18,610 nt of DNA from assembly GCA_910589635.1 (NCBI GenBank), contig CAJUTD010000062.1, positions 1-18,610 of the forward strand, in the 5' to 3' direction. The stretch comes from an uncultured Lachnospiraceae bacterium (GTDB taxonomy: Bacteria; Bacillota; Clostridia; Lachnospirales; Lachnospiraceae). Each line of letters begins with the position of its first letter. The first letter of the stretch is position 1. Shown here piece after piece: positions 1-6,878 of the stretch. The position numbers were made by a program, and so were the translations under genes. A model generated the notes under the pieces. It was not told the DNA's origin. It did no database searches and saw nothing but the letters and a program-made list of their open reading frames with translations.

Positions 1-118
1 TAGCCTTAGTCGCTTATGATCCAAAATAACTGCACAGTCAGATACGATAGAAGAAAAACAGCAAGCATCAACCGCTTTTGAGGAGAGTGATAGCTGGACT
101 GTTTAATGAAAATTATGT
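1..118. other. Left-edge sequence, possible tail of an upstream gene
   Basis: No complete gene is visible before the permease. One + frame reads eight sense codons (ALVAYDPK) from the edge to a TAA at 27-29, which could be the end of an upstream gene. The neighbouring frame is open from 20 to a TAA at 104-106 and reads like hydrophilic protein, but it has no start codon. Either may be the end of a gene cut by the window edge. I cannot identify a product and see no clear promoter for the permease here. Confidence 0.25.
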
Positions 119-129
119 TAGGAGATGAT
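119..129 (+). promoter_or_regulatory. Extended Shine-Dalgarno deciding a TTG start for the permease
   Basis: The sequence TAGGAGATGAT at 119-129 matches the extended anti-SD complement (AAGGAGGTGAT) at 9 of 11 positions. The ATG at 125 lies inside this element with no spacing after AGGAG, so it is a poor start. The in-frame TTG at 134 sits 9 bases after AGGAG, which is normal spacing. Confidence 0.65.
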
Positions 130-133
130 TCGC

Positions 134-1492
134 TTGGCAGCGGCACAGATTTTAGCAGTAACAATATTTGTTGTTATGTTTGTTTTGATTGTATTGGACA
201 AAATTGAAAGACATTACGTCACATTAGGTTGTGGATTTTTAACGATCGTCGGAGTATTTGGCATAATTATGAGAGATACCCATGCAATCTTTGAGACGCT
301 CAATCTACGGAGTATTTTTAGTCTGGGTTTCTGGTACGCTTCGGCAAGAGAAGGAGAGAGCACGGCCGGAATTAACTGGGCAACCATTATTTTTATTGCC
401 GGTATGATGATTATGGTCGAAGGCATGGCAAAGGCAGGATTTTTCCGCTGGTTATGCATGTTGCTGGCAAAACTTGTAAATTACAAGCCGATTCCACTGT
501 TTGTAGCATTTATGATTATGTCGGCAGGACTGGCAATGTTCATTGACAGTATCACCGTAATTCTGTTTCTCGTTGCGGTTACAATTGAGCTGGCAAAGTT
601 GTTGAAGTTTAATCCCATACCGATGATTCTCTCAGAAATTTTCTGTGCAAATCTGGGAGGTTCGGCAACGATGTGCGGAGATCCGCCAAATATTATTATT
701 GGTACCTCTTTGGGATATTCGTTCGGTGATTTTATAACGAATACTGGTGTTATGGCTGCTATCAGCCTGGTTCTTGTCGTATTCTATTTCCTGCTGGTGT
801 TCCACAAAGATTTAAAGTCTAAGGAAGGTGAGACGGTTGATATTTCGACGATGCCGACTCCAAGGGAAGCGATTTTGGATAAGCGTGAATTTGCAATCAG
901 CAGCGTGATATTCGCTTGTGCAGTAATTCTTTTGGTAACACATGAATACACTGGGCTTACGGTTGCGTTTATCGGGACATCCATTGCGATTGTTACGCTG
1001 TTGACTTCATGGAAGTATGCGTTAGAGCTTTTAAAGAAAGTTGACTATAAGACACTTTTGTTCTTTATCGGTCTCTTCATGGTAGTAGGAGGATTGGAGC
1101 AAACCAACATACTGGAAATGATTGCTGGGTTTATCGGTAAGGTCAGTGGAGATAACTTGTACATAATGGTAGCAATCATTCTTTGGATATCTGCTGTGGC
1201 AAGCGCGCTTGTCGATAATATACCGTTTGCAGCTACGATGGTTCCGGTAATTAAGAGCCTTTCCGTAGCACAGGGCGTAGATCTTTCTGTACTTACCTGG
1301 GCGCTTTCCATGGGAACCGATATCGGTGGAAGTGCAACACCTATCGGCGCTTCGGCTAATGTAGTGGGAACGTCTGTTGCAGCCAAAAACGGTTACGTTA
1401 TAGGCTGGGGAAAATATTGTAAAGCAGCAGTCCCAGCGACATTGATTGTAATTACGGTATCTATGCTGTTTATTTTTGTAAGGTACTGTTAA
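134..1492 (+). CDS. SLC13 / ArsB-NhaD family permease
   Basis: This is a polytopic inner-membrane transporter of about 452 residues (455 if the ATG at 125 is used). Hydrophobic segments run through the whole length. It has the two related signature loops of the ion-transporter superfamily: GGSATMCGDPPNIIIGTS at about residues 175-192, and a copy around 394-414 with the core GGSATPIGASANVVGTS. These Gly/Ser/Asn-rich re-entrant loops are typical of ArsB/NhaD/CitM/SLC13 proteins, which move anions such as arsenite, citrate or other dicarboxylates, or exchange Na+ and H+. The substrate cannot be read from the sequence. I chose the TTG at 134 because the ATG at 125 is embedded in the Shine-Dalgarno. 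It is followed, 109 bases on, by a cytidylate-kinase-like gene that may be co-transcribed. Confidence 0.9.
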   Translation: MAAAQILAVTIFVVMFVLIVLDKIERHYVTLGCGFLTIVGVFGIIMRDTHAIFETLNLRSIFSLGFWYASAREGESTAGINWATIIFIAGMMIMVEGMAKAGFFRWLCMLLAKLVNYKPIPLFVAFMIMSAGLAMFIDSITVILFLVAVTIELAKLLKFNPIPMILSEIFCANLGGSATMCGDPPNIIIGTSLGYSFGDFITNTGVMAAISLVLVVFYFLLVFHKDLKSKEGETVDISTMPTPREAILDKREFAISSVIFACAVILLVTHEYTGLTVAFIGTSIAIVTLLTSWKYALELLKKVDYKTLLFFIGLFMVVGGLEQTNILEMIAGFIGKVSGDNLYIMVAIILWISAVASALVDNIPFAATMVPVIKSLSVAQGVDLSVLTWALSMGTDIGGSATPIGASANVVGTSVAAKNGYVIGWGKYCKAAVPATLIVITVSMLFIFVRYC

Positions 1493-1560
1493 TCCAAAGC
1501 CCGGCAACGCTATGCGGTGAATTGGGAATGGTAGTCCGGTGGTGAAACGGGCCTGGTTTA
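1490..1560 (+). other. Spacer with potential RNA fold between permease and kinase-like gene
   Basis: An outer stem can form between GCCCG (1499-1503) and CGGGC (1548-1552). It continues outward across a small internal loop as CCA (1494-1496) with TGG (1554-1556), then partly from the stop codon region (1490-1492) with 1558-1560. Two weaker hairpins are possible inside (GCA 1504-1506 with TGC 1513-1515; GGA 1525-1527 with TCC 1535-1537). There is no T-tract after it, so it does not look like an intrinsic terminator. I match it to no known riboswitch class. Confidence 0.35.
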
Positions 1561-1601
1561 AATGGAAGTTTGGTATCAATGTCTGAGAGAGGAGGAATAT
1601 T

Positions 1602-2207
1602 GTGAGCGAACAATTGATTATTACATTAAGCCGTGAATTTGGCAGTGCGGGACATGAAATTGCAGAGAGGATCGCAAAAGATTTGGGCATCAAGTTTTAT
1701 GACAGAAGCATGCTCGATGAGATTGCAGGGAAGATGGACGTCAACATTGAAGTACTTGAGAAATATGATGAGAAGCCGCGTAACCGCATTCTGTCAAGGA
1801 GAGTAGGGAAATACTCAAATTCCATGGAAGAAATCCTGGCAGAGACCCAGTTTGATTTTATCCGGGATAAGGCAGAGAGCGGTGAATCCTTTGTCATCGT
1901 AGGGCGTTGTTCTGAGACCGTGTTGCAGGATGTGGAGGGAATGATTTCCATATTCGTCAACGGTGACAGGGAATGCAAGGTGAAACGTGTTATGGAGAAA
2001 TATGGACTGAGCAGAGAAGATGCCTTTAAGAAGATGGAAAGACATGATTTTAAGAGGAAACGTTACCATAACAGACATTCTGAGCATAAGTGGGGCGATT
2101 CAAGATTTTATGATATTTGTATCAATAGCAGCCCACTTGGTGTTTCCGGCACAGTAAAGGTGCTTGAGCATTATATTGAAGAGAGAAAATCGGTGCGTCC
2201 CCAATAG
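1602..2207 (+). CDS. Cytidylate kinase-like family protein (degenerate P-loop)
   Basis: The protein has 201 residues with a GTG start at 1602; GGAGG at 1591-1595 lies 6 bases upstream. It resembles the cytidylate-kinase-like family (PF13189 type, from memory): the N-terminal ITLSREFGSAGHEIAERIA (residues 7-25), FVIVGRCSE (97-105), and a C-terminal basic region with KRKRYHNRHSEHKWGD (151-166) followed by YDICINSSPLG (170-180). In true NMP kinases the first loop is a Walker A with GK[ST]. Here it is GSAGHE, without the lysine, so ordinary CMP phosphorylation should not be assumed. It is encoded after the permease and before a strong hairpin, suggesting a two-gene unit. Its cellular role is unknown to me. 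Confidence 0.85.
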   Translation: MSEQLIITLSREFGSAGHEIAERIAKDLGIKFYDRSMLDEIAGKMDVNIEVLEKYDEKPRNRILSRRVGKYSNSMEEILAETQFDFIRDKAESGESFVIVGRCSETVLQDVEGMISIFVNGDRECKVKRVMEKYGLSREDAFKKMERHDFKRKRYHNRHSEHKWGDSRFYDICINSSPLGVSGTVKVLEHYIEERKSVRPQ

Positions 2208-2224
2208 GGAACAGTAACAAATAG

Positions 2225-2261
2225 ACAACCACTTGTTTGCAATGCTTACAAGTGGTTGTTT
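2225..2261 (+). terminator. Intrinsic terminator after the kinase-like gene
   Basis: A perfect 12-bp stem pairs 2225-2236 (ACAACCACTTGT) with 2248-2259 (ACAAGTGGTTGT) around an 11-base loop. It is followed by TTTACATATTTT, a broken T-tract. It lies 18 bases after the stop of the kinase-like gene. The first T residues are also the -35 box of the next promoter. Confidence 0.75.
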
Positions 2262-2287
2262 ACATATTTTCCAGAATATGCTATGAT
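2259..2287 (+). promoter_or_regulatory. Sigma-A promoter of the long operon
   Basis: TTTACA at 2259-2264 and TATGAT at 2282-2287 are separated by exactly 17 bases, a near-consensus housekeeping promoter. Predicted transcription starts near 2294, giving a leader of about 27 bases before the small membrane peptide at 2321. The -35 box overlaps the 3' end of the preceding terminator stem. Confidence 0.7.
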
Positions 2288-2320
2288 AAAGGCAAAAATG
2301 AGAGAAATGCGAGGAAGCTT

Positions 2321-2431
2321 ATGTTAGTATTTATTATTGGCGGAGTAGTTTTAGTTGCAGTGATTATTGCAGTGGTGGCTTCTGTGGCGGGAGCAGTAGC
2401 AGGAGTTGTAGACGAGGAAAGTGAAGAGTAA
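2321..2431 (+). CDS. Small single-pass membrane peptide (36 aa)
   Basis: This 36-residue reading frame begins at ATG 2321, with GAGGA at 2311-2315 five bases upstream. The open frame extends upstream to a TTG at 2237, but that would start upstream of the predicted promoter and inside the terminator. The peptide is a short N-terminus, a continuous hydrophobic stretch of about 27 residues rich in Val, Ile, Ala and Gly, and an acidic tail (DEESEE). It should be one membrane helix. It is the first gene after the promoter and ends 6 bases before the DUF512 gene. No function can be given; being too short for many gene callers, it may often go unannotated. Confidence 0.6.
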   Translation: MLVFIIGGVVLVAVIIAVVASVAGAVAGVVDEESEE

Positions 2432-2437
2432 TAAGAC

Positions 2438-3832
2438 GTGGAAAAGGAACATGTGATAAGTCGTATCGTGCCGGACAGTATTGCGGAAGAACTGGGTGTG
2501 GAGCCAGGAGATGTGCTGTTGTCAGTGAACGGCTGTGAGATTGGAGATGTCTTTGATTATCATTATTTCACGAATGAAGAGTATCTGACAGTATCTATCC
2601 GCAAAGCGGATGGAGAGGAATGGGAGCTGGAAATTGAGAAAGAGTACGAGGAGGATCTTGGTATTGCTTTTGAGAATGGCTTGATGGACGATTACAAATC
2701 TTGTCAGAACAAGTGTATTTTCTGTTTTATCGACCAGATGCCTCCAGGGATGCGTGATACCTTGTATTTTAAGGATGATGATTCCAGGCTTTCCTTTTTG
2801 CAAGGGAATTATGTGACGCTCACGAATATGAAAGAGCATGATTTGGAACGGATTATCGCATATAAGCTGGCGCCAATTAACATATCCGTGCAGACGACGA
2901 ACCCAGAACTTAGATGCAAGATGCTGAACAATCGTTTTGCCGGAGATGCCCTGTCTAAGTTGGACAGGCTCTATGAGGCTGGTATTCCTATGAATGGGCA
3001 AATTGTGCTCTGTAAGGGAATAAACGACGGTCAGGAGCTAGAGCGCAGTATTACGGATTTGATGCAGTATATGCCGGTGATGGAGAGCGTGTCTGTGGTT
3101 CCGGTGGGACTGAGCCGTTTTCGGGAAGGGTTGTTTCCCTTGGAGCCATTTACAAAGGAAGATGCGAGAATGGTTCTGGAGATGATTCATCATTTCCAGG
3201 AGATTTGTATGCAAAAATGTGGCATACATTTTGTTCATGCCAGTGATGAATGGTATTTGTTGGCGGAGGAAGAGCTGCCGCAAGAAGATAGTTATGACGG
3301 TTATATCCAGCTGGAAAACGGCGTGGGTATGCTGCGTCTTTTGCGGACAGAATTTGCAGAGGCGTTGAAAGAAGCCCAAAAAGAAATATGCAAAGGTGGG
3401 GCAGCGCAGATCCAACAGGAAACATGCAAGGATGGTACGGCGCAGGCTGAAGATGATAAGGAAGCGGCGTCTGCGGGCGGTCTCATTACGATTGCAACGG
3501 GTCTTTTAGCGGCGCCGGCAATAGGTGAGCTGGCACAGAAGTTCATGGAAGTATTTCCAAAGATCGAGATTCAGGTGATTCCGATTGTCAACCATTTTTT
3601 TGGAGAACAGATTACTGTTTCTGGCCTTCTGACCGGACAGGATATCATAGAGCAGCTAAAGGATAAGCATCTGGGTAACAGATTACTGTTGCCCTGTAAT
3701 CTTTTGCGCAGCGGCGAGGAAGTATTTCTCGATGATGTGACGCTGGCGCAGGCGGAAAATGCTTTACAAGTAAAGATAGATATTGTAAAATCAAGCGGAC
3801 AGGATTTAGTATCCTGTCTGTTAAGCGATTAA
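2438..3832 (+). CDS. DUF512 protein with PDZ-like N-terminus and radical-SAM-like cysteine motif
   Basis: The protein has 464 residues from GTG 2438; an in-frame GTG at 2453 has a better Shine-Dalgarno (AAAGGA at 2443-2448) and is an alternative start. Residues 1-70 form a PDZ-like domain (SIAEELGVEPGDVLLSVNG). Next comes a CX3CX2C cluster at Cys89, Cys93 and Cys96, within SCQNKCIFCFIDQMPPGMRD, which resembles a radical SAM iron-sulfur site. The C-terminal part from about residue 348 is the DUF512 region. In between, at about 312-347, lies a low-complexity insert with a 12-codon duplication. Linkage to der is, from memory, common in clostridia, but the substrate is unknown. A link to ribosome or RNA metabolism is only inference from its neighbour. 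Confidence 0.88.
   Translation: MEKEHVISRIVPDSIAEELGVEPGDVLLSVNGCEIGDVFDYHYFTNEEYLTVSIRKADGEEWELEIEKEYEEDLGIAFENGLMDDYKSCQNKCIFCFIDQMPPGMRDTLYFKDDDSRLSFLQGNYVTLTNMKEHDLERIIAYKLAPINISVQTTNPELRCKMLNNRFAGDALSKLDRLYEAGIPMNGQIVLCKGINDGQELERSITDLMQYMPVMESVSVVPVGLSRFREGLFPLEPFTKEDARMVLEMIHHFQEICMQKCGIHFVHASDEWYLLAEEELPQEDSYDGYIQLENGVGMLRLLRTEFAEALKEAQKEICKGGAAQIQQETCKDGTAQAEDDKEAASAGGLITIATGLLAAPAIGELAQKFMEVFPKIEIQVIPIVNHFFGEQITVSGLLTGQDIIEQLKDKHLGNRLLLPCNLLRSGEEVFLDDVTLAQAENALQVKIDIVKSSGQDLVSCLLSD
3383..3445 (+). repeat. Imperfect 36-base tandem duplication inside the DUF512 gene
   Basis: Bases 3383-3409 and 3419-3445 are similar 27-base units spaced 36 bases (12 codons) apart. They encode EICKGGAAQ and ETCKDGTAQ, each bringing one extra cysteine. 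The reading frame is kept. The units sit in a Gln/Ala/Glu-rich linker just before the DUF512 domain. Confidence 0.75.
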
Positions 3833-3861
3833 AGTTGCAGAAATGGAATAAGGAGATAAGA

Positions 3862-5184
3862 ATGAGTAAACCGGTAGTTGCAGTTGTAGGGCGTCCAAAT
3901 GTGGGGAAGTCTACGTTGTTTAATGTGCTGGCGGGCGAGCGCATTTCCATTGTGCAAGATACGCCCGGTGTGACAAGAGATAGAATATATGCGGATGTGA
4001 GCTGGTTGGGTGTGTCGTTTACCCTGATTGATACGGGGGGAATTGAGCCGGACAGCAGTGATATTATTCTTTCACAGATGAGGGAGCAGGCGCAGATTGC
4101 GATTGACACTGCGGATGTCATCCTATTCCTCACGGATGTCAAGCAGGGTCTTGTAGATGCGGACTCTAAGGTTGCCGATATGTTGCGCCGTTCGCAGAAA
4201 CCGGTATTGCTGTTGGTAAATAAGGTTGACAGTTTTGAGAAATATATGCCGGACGTGTATGAGTTTTACAATCTAGGAATCGGGGACCCTATTCCAATTT
4301 CCGCTGCTTCCAGACTGGGAATCGGTGACATGCTCGATGAGGTGGTAAAACATTTTCCACAGCAGGACGAGGATGAACAGGATGATGAACGGCCAAAGAT
4401 TGCTATTGTCGGTAAGCCGAACGTAGGTAAATCGTCACTCATTAACCATCTGGTAGGCGAAGAACGTGTGATTGTCTCAGAGATTGCGGGCACGACCAGA
4501 GATGCTATAGATACGGAGATTGTCTATCGGGACAGGGAGTACGTCTTTATTGACACTGCGGGGCTGCGCCGCAAGAGCAAGATCAAGGAGGAATTGGAGC
4601 GGTTTAGTATTATCCGAGCGGTGACAGCTGTGGAGCGCGCGGATGTAGTGGTAGTTATGATTGACGCCACGGAGGGCGTGACGGAGCAGGATGCCAAGAT
4701 TGCCGGAATAGCCCATGAGCGCGGAAAGGGCATTATTATAGCTGTCAATAAGTGGGATGCCATTGAGAAAAATGATAAGACCATTTATAAGCATACAGAA
4801 CGCATACGAGAGATTTTGAGTTTTATGCCTTATGCTGAAATTCTATTTATTTCAGCAAAGACGGGACAGAGGACGAAGAAACTCTTCGATATGATTGACG
4901 TTGTATTGGAGAATAACTCTATGCGCGTTGCTACCGGTGTACTCAACGAGATCATGTCGGAGGCGGTGGCTATGCAGCAGCCGCCCTCAGATAAAGGTAA
5001 ACGCTTGAAACTATACTACATCACGCAGGTGGCGGTTAAACCGCCGACGTTTGTTATTTTTGTCAATGACAAGAAGCTGATGCATTTTTCGTACATCAGA
5101 TATTTGGAGAATCGTATCAGGGAGGCGTTTGGGTTCCAGGGGACGTCATTGAAGTTTTTTATTCGGGAAAGGAAAGGGGAATAA
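3862..5184 (+). CDS. der: Ribosome-assembly GTPase Der (EngA)
   Basis: Der is a cytoplasmic GTPase with two tandem G domains that acts in maturation of the 50S subunit. Domain 1 shows GRPNVGKST (residues 10-18), DTGG (57-60) and NKVD (120-123). Domain 2 shows GKPNVGKSS (184-192), the switch TTRD (211-214), DTAG (231-234) and NKWD (296-299). The C-terminal KH-like domain follows and ends in a basic tail. The length of 440 residues is normal. I start at ATG 3862 because AGGAG lies 6 bases upstream (3851-3855); the frame is open to a TTG at 3835, but that start has no convincing site. It follows the DUF512 gene by 29 bases and precedes plsY by 2 bases, so it is within the operon. Confidence 0.97.
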   Translation: MSKPVVAVVGRPNVGKSTLFNVLAGERISIVQDTPGVTRDRIYADVSWLGVSFTLIDTGGIEPDSSDIILSQMREQAQIAIDTADVILFLTDVKQGLVDADSKVADMLRRSQKPVLLLVNKVDSFEKYMPDVYEFYNLGIGDPIPISAASRLGIGDMLDEVVKHFPQQDEDEQDDERPKIAIVGKPNVGKSSLINHLVGEERVIVSEIAGTTRDAIDTEIVYRDREYVFIDTAGLRRKSKIKEELERFSIIRAVTAVERADVVVVMIDATEGVTEQDAKIAGIAHERGKGIIIAVNKWDAIEKNDKTIYKHTERIREILSFMPYAEILFISAKTGQRTKKLFDMIDVVLENNSMRVATGVLNEIMSEAVAMQQPPSDKGKRLKLYYITQVAVKPPTFVIFVNDKKLMHFSYIRYLENRIREAFGFQGTSLKFFIRERKGE

Positions 5185-5186
5185 GC

Positions 5187-5855
5187 ATGAGTATGGTACT
5201 GGCACGCGGAATCTGTATTGTAATTGGTTATTGCCTGGGGATGTTTCAGACTGGATATATTTATGGGAAGCTGCACCATGTGGATATTCGTCAGCATGGC
5301 AGTGGAAATGCGGGGGCGACCAATACCCTGCGCACGCTCGGCCTTAAGGCCGGGCTCATTACCTTTATCGGGGATTTGGGCAAAGCGATATTGTCAATGC
5401 TCATTGCCTGGCTGATTTTTCATGAAAGGTACCCGCAAGGGGTTATGCTCCTAGAAATGTATGCGGGATTTGGTACGGTGTTGGGCCACAATTTTCCGGC
5501 GTATCTGAAATTTAAGGGCGGTAAGGGGATTGCCTGTACGGCAGGATTTATTCTGGCATTTTACCCACCGATGGCCATTCTGTGCCTGCTTTTGTTTATT
5601 GTGGTAGTTGCCGTTACCAGATATGTTTCATTGGGATCAATCCTGGTTATGTTTTGCTTTTTTATACAGCTAATCGTGTTCGGGCAGTTGGGATACTTGC
5701 AGGTAGCGCCGGAGCTTATGGTGGAGATGTATGTGGTAGGCGCGTTGTTTGCCATAATGGGAATCTGGCGCCATAAAGCAAATATCAAGCGGCTGCTTTC
5801 TGGGACGGAGAATAAATTTTCATTTAATAAGTCGGGAAATCTGGAGAAGAAATGA
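5187..5855 (+). CDS. plsY: Glycerol-3-phosphate acyltransferase PlsY
   Basis: PlsY is the membrane enzyme that transfers an acyl group from acyl-phosphate to glycerol-3-phosphate, making lysophosphatidic acid for phospholipid synthesis. The 222-residue protein has several membrane helices and the three family motifs: GSGNAGATNTLRT (38-50), GHNFPAYLKFKGGKGI (100-115), and the RHKANIKRLLSGTENKF region (195-211). The ATG is only 2 bases after the der stop, and its Shine-Dalgarno (GGGGA) lies inside the end of der, implying translational coupling. The acyl-phosphate supplier plsX is not in the window. The next gene, gpsA, makes its glycerol-3-phosphate substrate. Confidence 0.97.
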   Translation: MSMVLARGICIVIGYCLGMFQTGYIYGKLHHVDIRQHGSGNAGATNTLRTLGLKAGLITFIGDLGKAILSMLIAWLIFHERYPQGVMLLEMYAGFGTVLGHNFPAYLKFKGGKGIACTAGFILAFYPPMAILCLLLFIVVVAVTRYVSLGSILVMFCFFIQLIVFGQLGYLQVAPELMVEMYVVGALFAIMGIWRHKANIKRLLSGTENKFSFNKSGNLEKK

Positions 5856-5867
5856 GGATATAAATAT

Positions 5868-6878
5868 ATGGCTAAGGTAAGTGTAATTGGCGCAGGAAGC
5901 TGGGGGACGGCTCTGGCATCTGTGTTGGCCCGTAATGGGCATGAAGTGACAATTTGGTCTATCATGGAAGAGGAGATTGCGATGCTCAAAGAAAAGAGGG
6001 AGCATGTGACGAAACTTCCTGGTGTGAAATTGTCAGAGGAAATTGGCCTTACTACGAATCTTGAGGAAGCCGTAGAGGGCAGGGAATTGTTGGTTCTTGC
6101 GGTGCCGTCCGTATTTACTCGGGGTACGGCAAAGAACATGCAGCCTTTTGTAAAGGCAGGGCAGCTAGTTGTCAACGTGGCGAAAGGCATAGAAGAGAAA
6201 ACTTTGATGGTTTTGAGCGATATAATAAAAGAAGAGATTCCACAGGCAAGAGTAGCTGTGTTGTCAGGACCCAGCCATGCAGAGGAGGTGGGCAGGAGAC
6301 TTCCTACAACTTGCGTGGCGGGAGCTGATACCAGGGAAGCGGCGGAATTTGTGCAGAATACGTTTATGAATGATGAGTTCCGTGTATATACGAGTCCTGA
6401 CATGCTGGGCATTGAGCTGGGAGGGGCCTTAAAGAATGTCATTGCCCTGGCAGCAGGTATGGCGGACGGTTTAGGTTACGGGGATAACACGAAAGCTGCG
6501 TTGATTACCAGGGGAATTACGGAGATTGGGCGGCTTGCATTGGCGATGGGTGCGAAGTATGAGACAATCAGCGGCCTTACCGGTATTGGAGATTTGATTG
6601 TCACCTGTGCCAGCAGGCACAGTCGGAACCGCAAAGCCGGCATGTTAATTGGACAGGGAAAGACGATGGAGGAAGCTACCTCAGAAGTAAAGATGGTGGT
6701 AGAAGGTATATATTCTGCTAAAGCAGCGATGGGATTGTCCGAGAAATATCAGGTAGCCATGCCGATTATTGAGCAGGTAAATCTTGTATTGTTCCATAAT
6801 AAGCCGGTAAAGGAAGCGGTGCAGGAATTGATGCTTCGCGACAGGAAGGCAGAGAATGAGCAGATGGAATGGGCTTAA
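5868..6878 (+). CDS. gpsA: NAD(P)-dependent glycerol-3-phosphate dehydrogenase
   Basis: GpsA reduces dihydroxyacetone phosphate to sn-glycerol-3-phosphate in the cytoplasm. The 336-residue length is typical. The Rossmann motif GAGSWGTALA is at residues 8-17, VNVAKGIE surrounds Lys106, SGPSHAEEV is at 133-141, and the catalytic region GGALKNVIALAAGMADG spans 185-201 with Lys189. GDNTKAALITRG and SRNRKAG follow. The TGAGGA at 5853-5858 provides both the plsY stop and the ribosome binding site. Its 3' end overlaps the kinase gene by 10 bases. Pairing with plsY places substrate supply and use in one transcript. Confidence 0.97.
   Translation: MAKVSVIGAGSWGTALASVLARNGHEVTIWSIMEEEIAMLKEKREHVTKLPGVKLSEEIGLTTNLEEAVEGRELLVLAVPSVFTRGTAKNMQPFVKAGQLVVNVAKGIEEKTLMVLSDIIKEEIPQARVAVLSGPSHAEEVGRRLPTTCVAGADTREAAEFVQNTFMNDEFRVYTSPDMLGIELGGALKNVIALAAGMADGLGYGDNTKAALITRGITEIGRLALAMGAKYETISGLTGIGDLIVTCASRHSRNRKAGMLIGQGKTMEEATSEVKMVVEGIYSAKAAMGLSEKYQVAMPIIEQVNLVLFHNKPVKEAVQELMLRDRKAENEQMEWA

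Noticed and set aside
1493..1601. Cobalamin or other known riboswitch
   Set aside because: A few words (GGGAA, GGTG) recall the cobalamin element, but the conserved boxes, size and gene context are missing.
5561..6442. Long - strand open frame (293 codons) opposite plsY and gpsA
   Set aside because: It lies fully antisense to two well-recognised genes and its protein matches no family I know. It is a codon-usage shadow.
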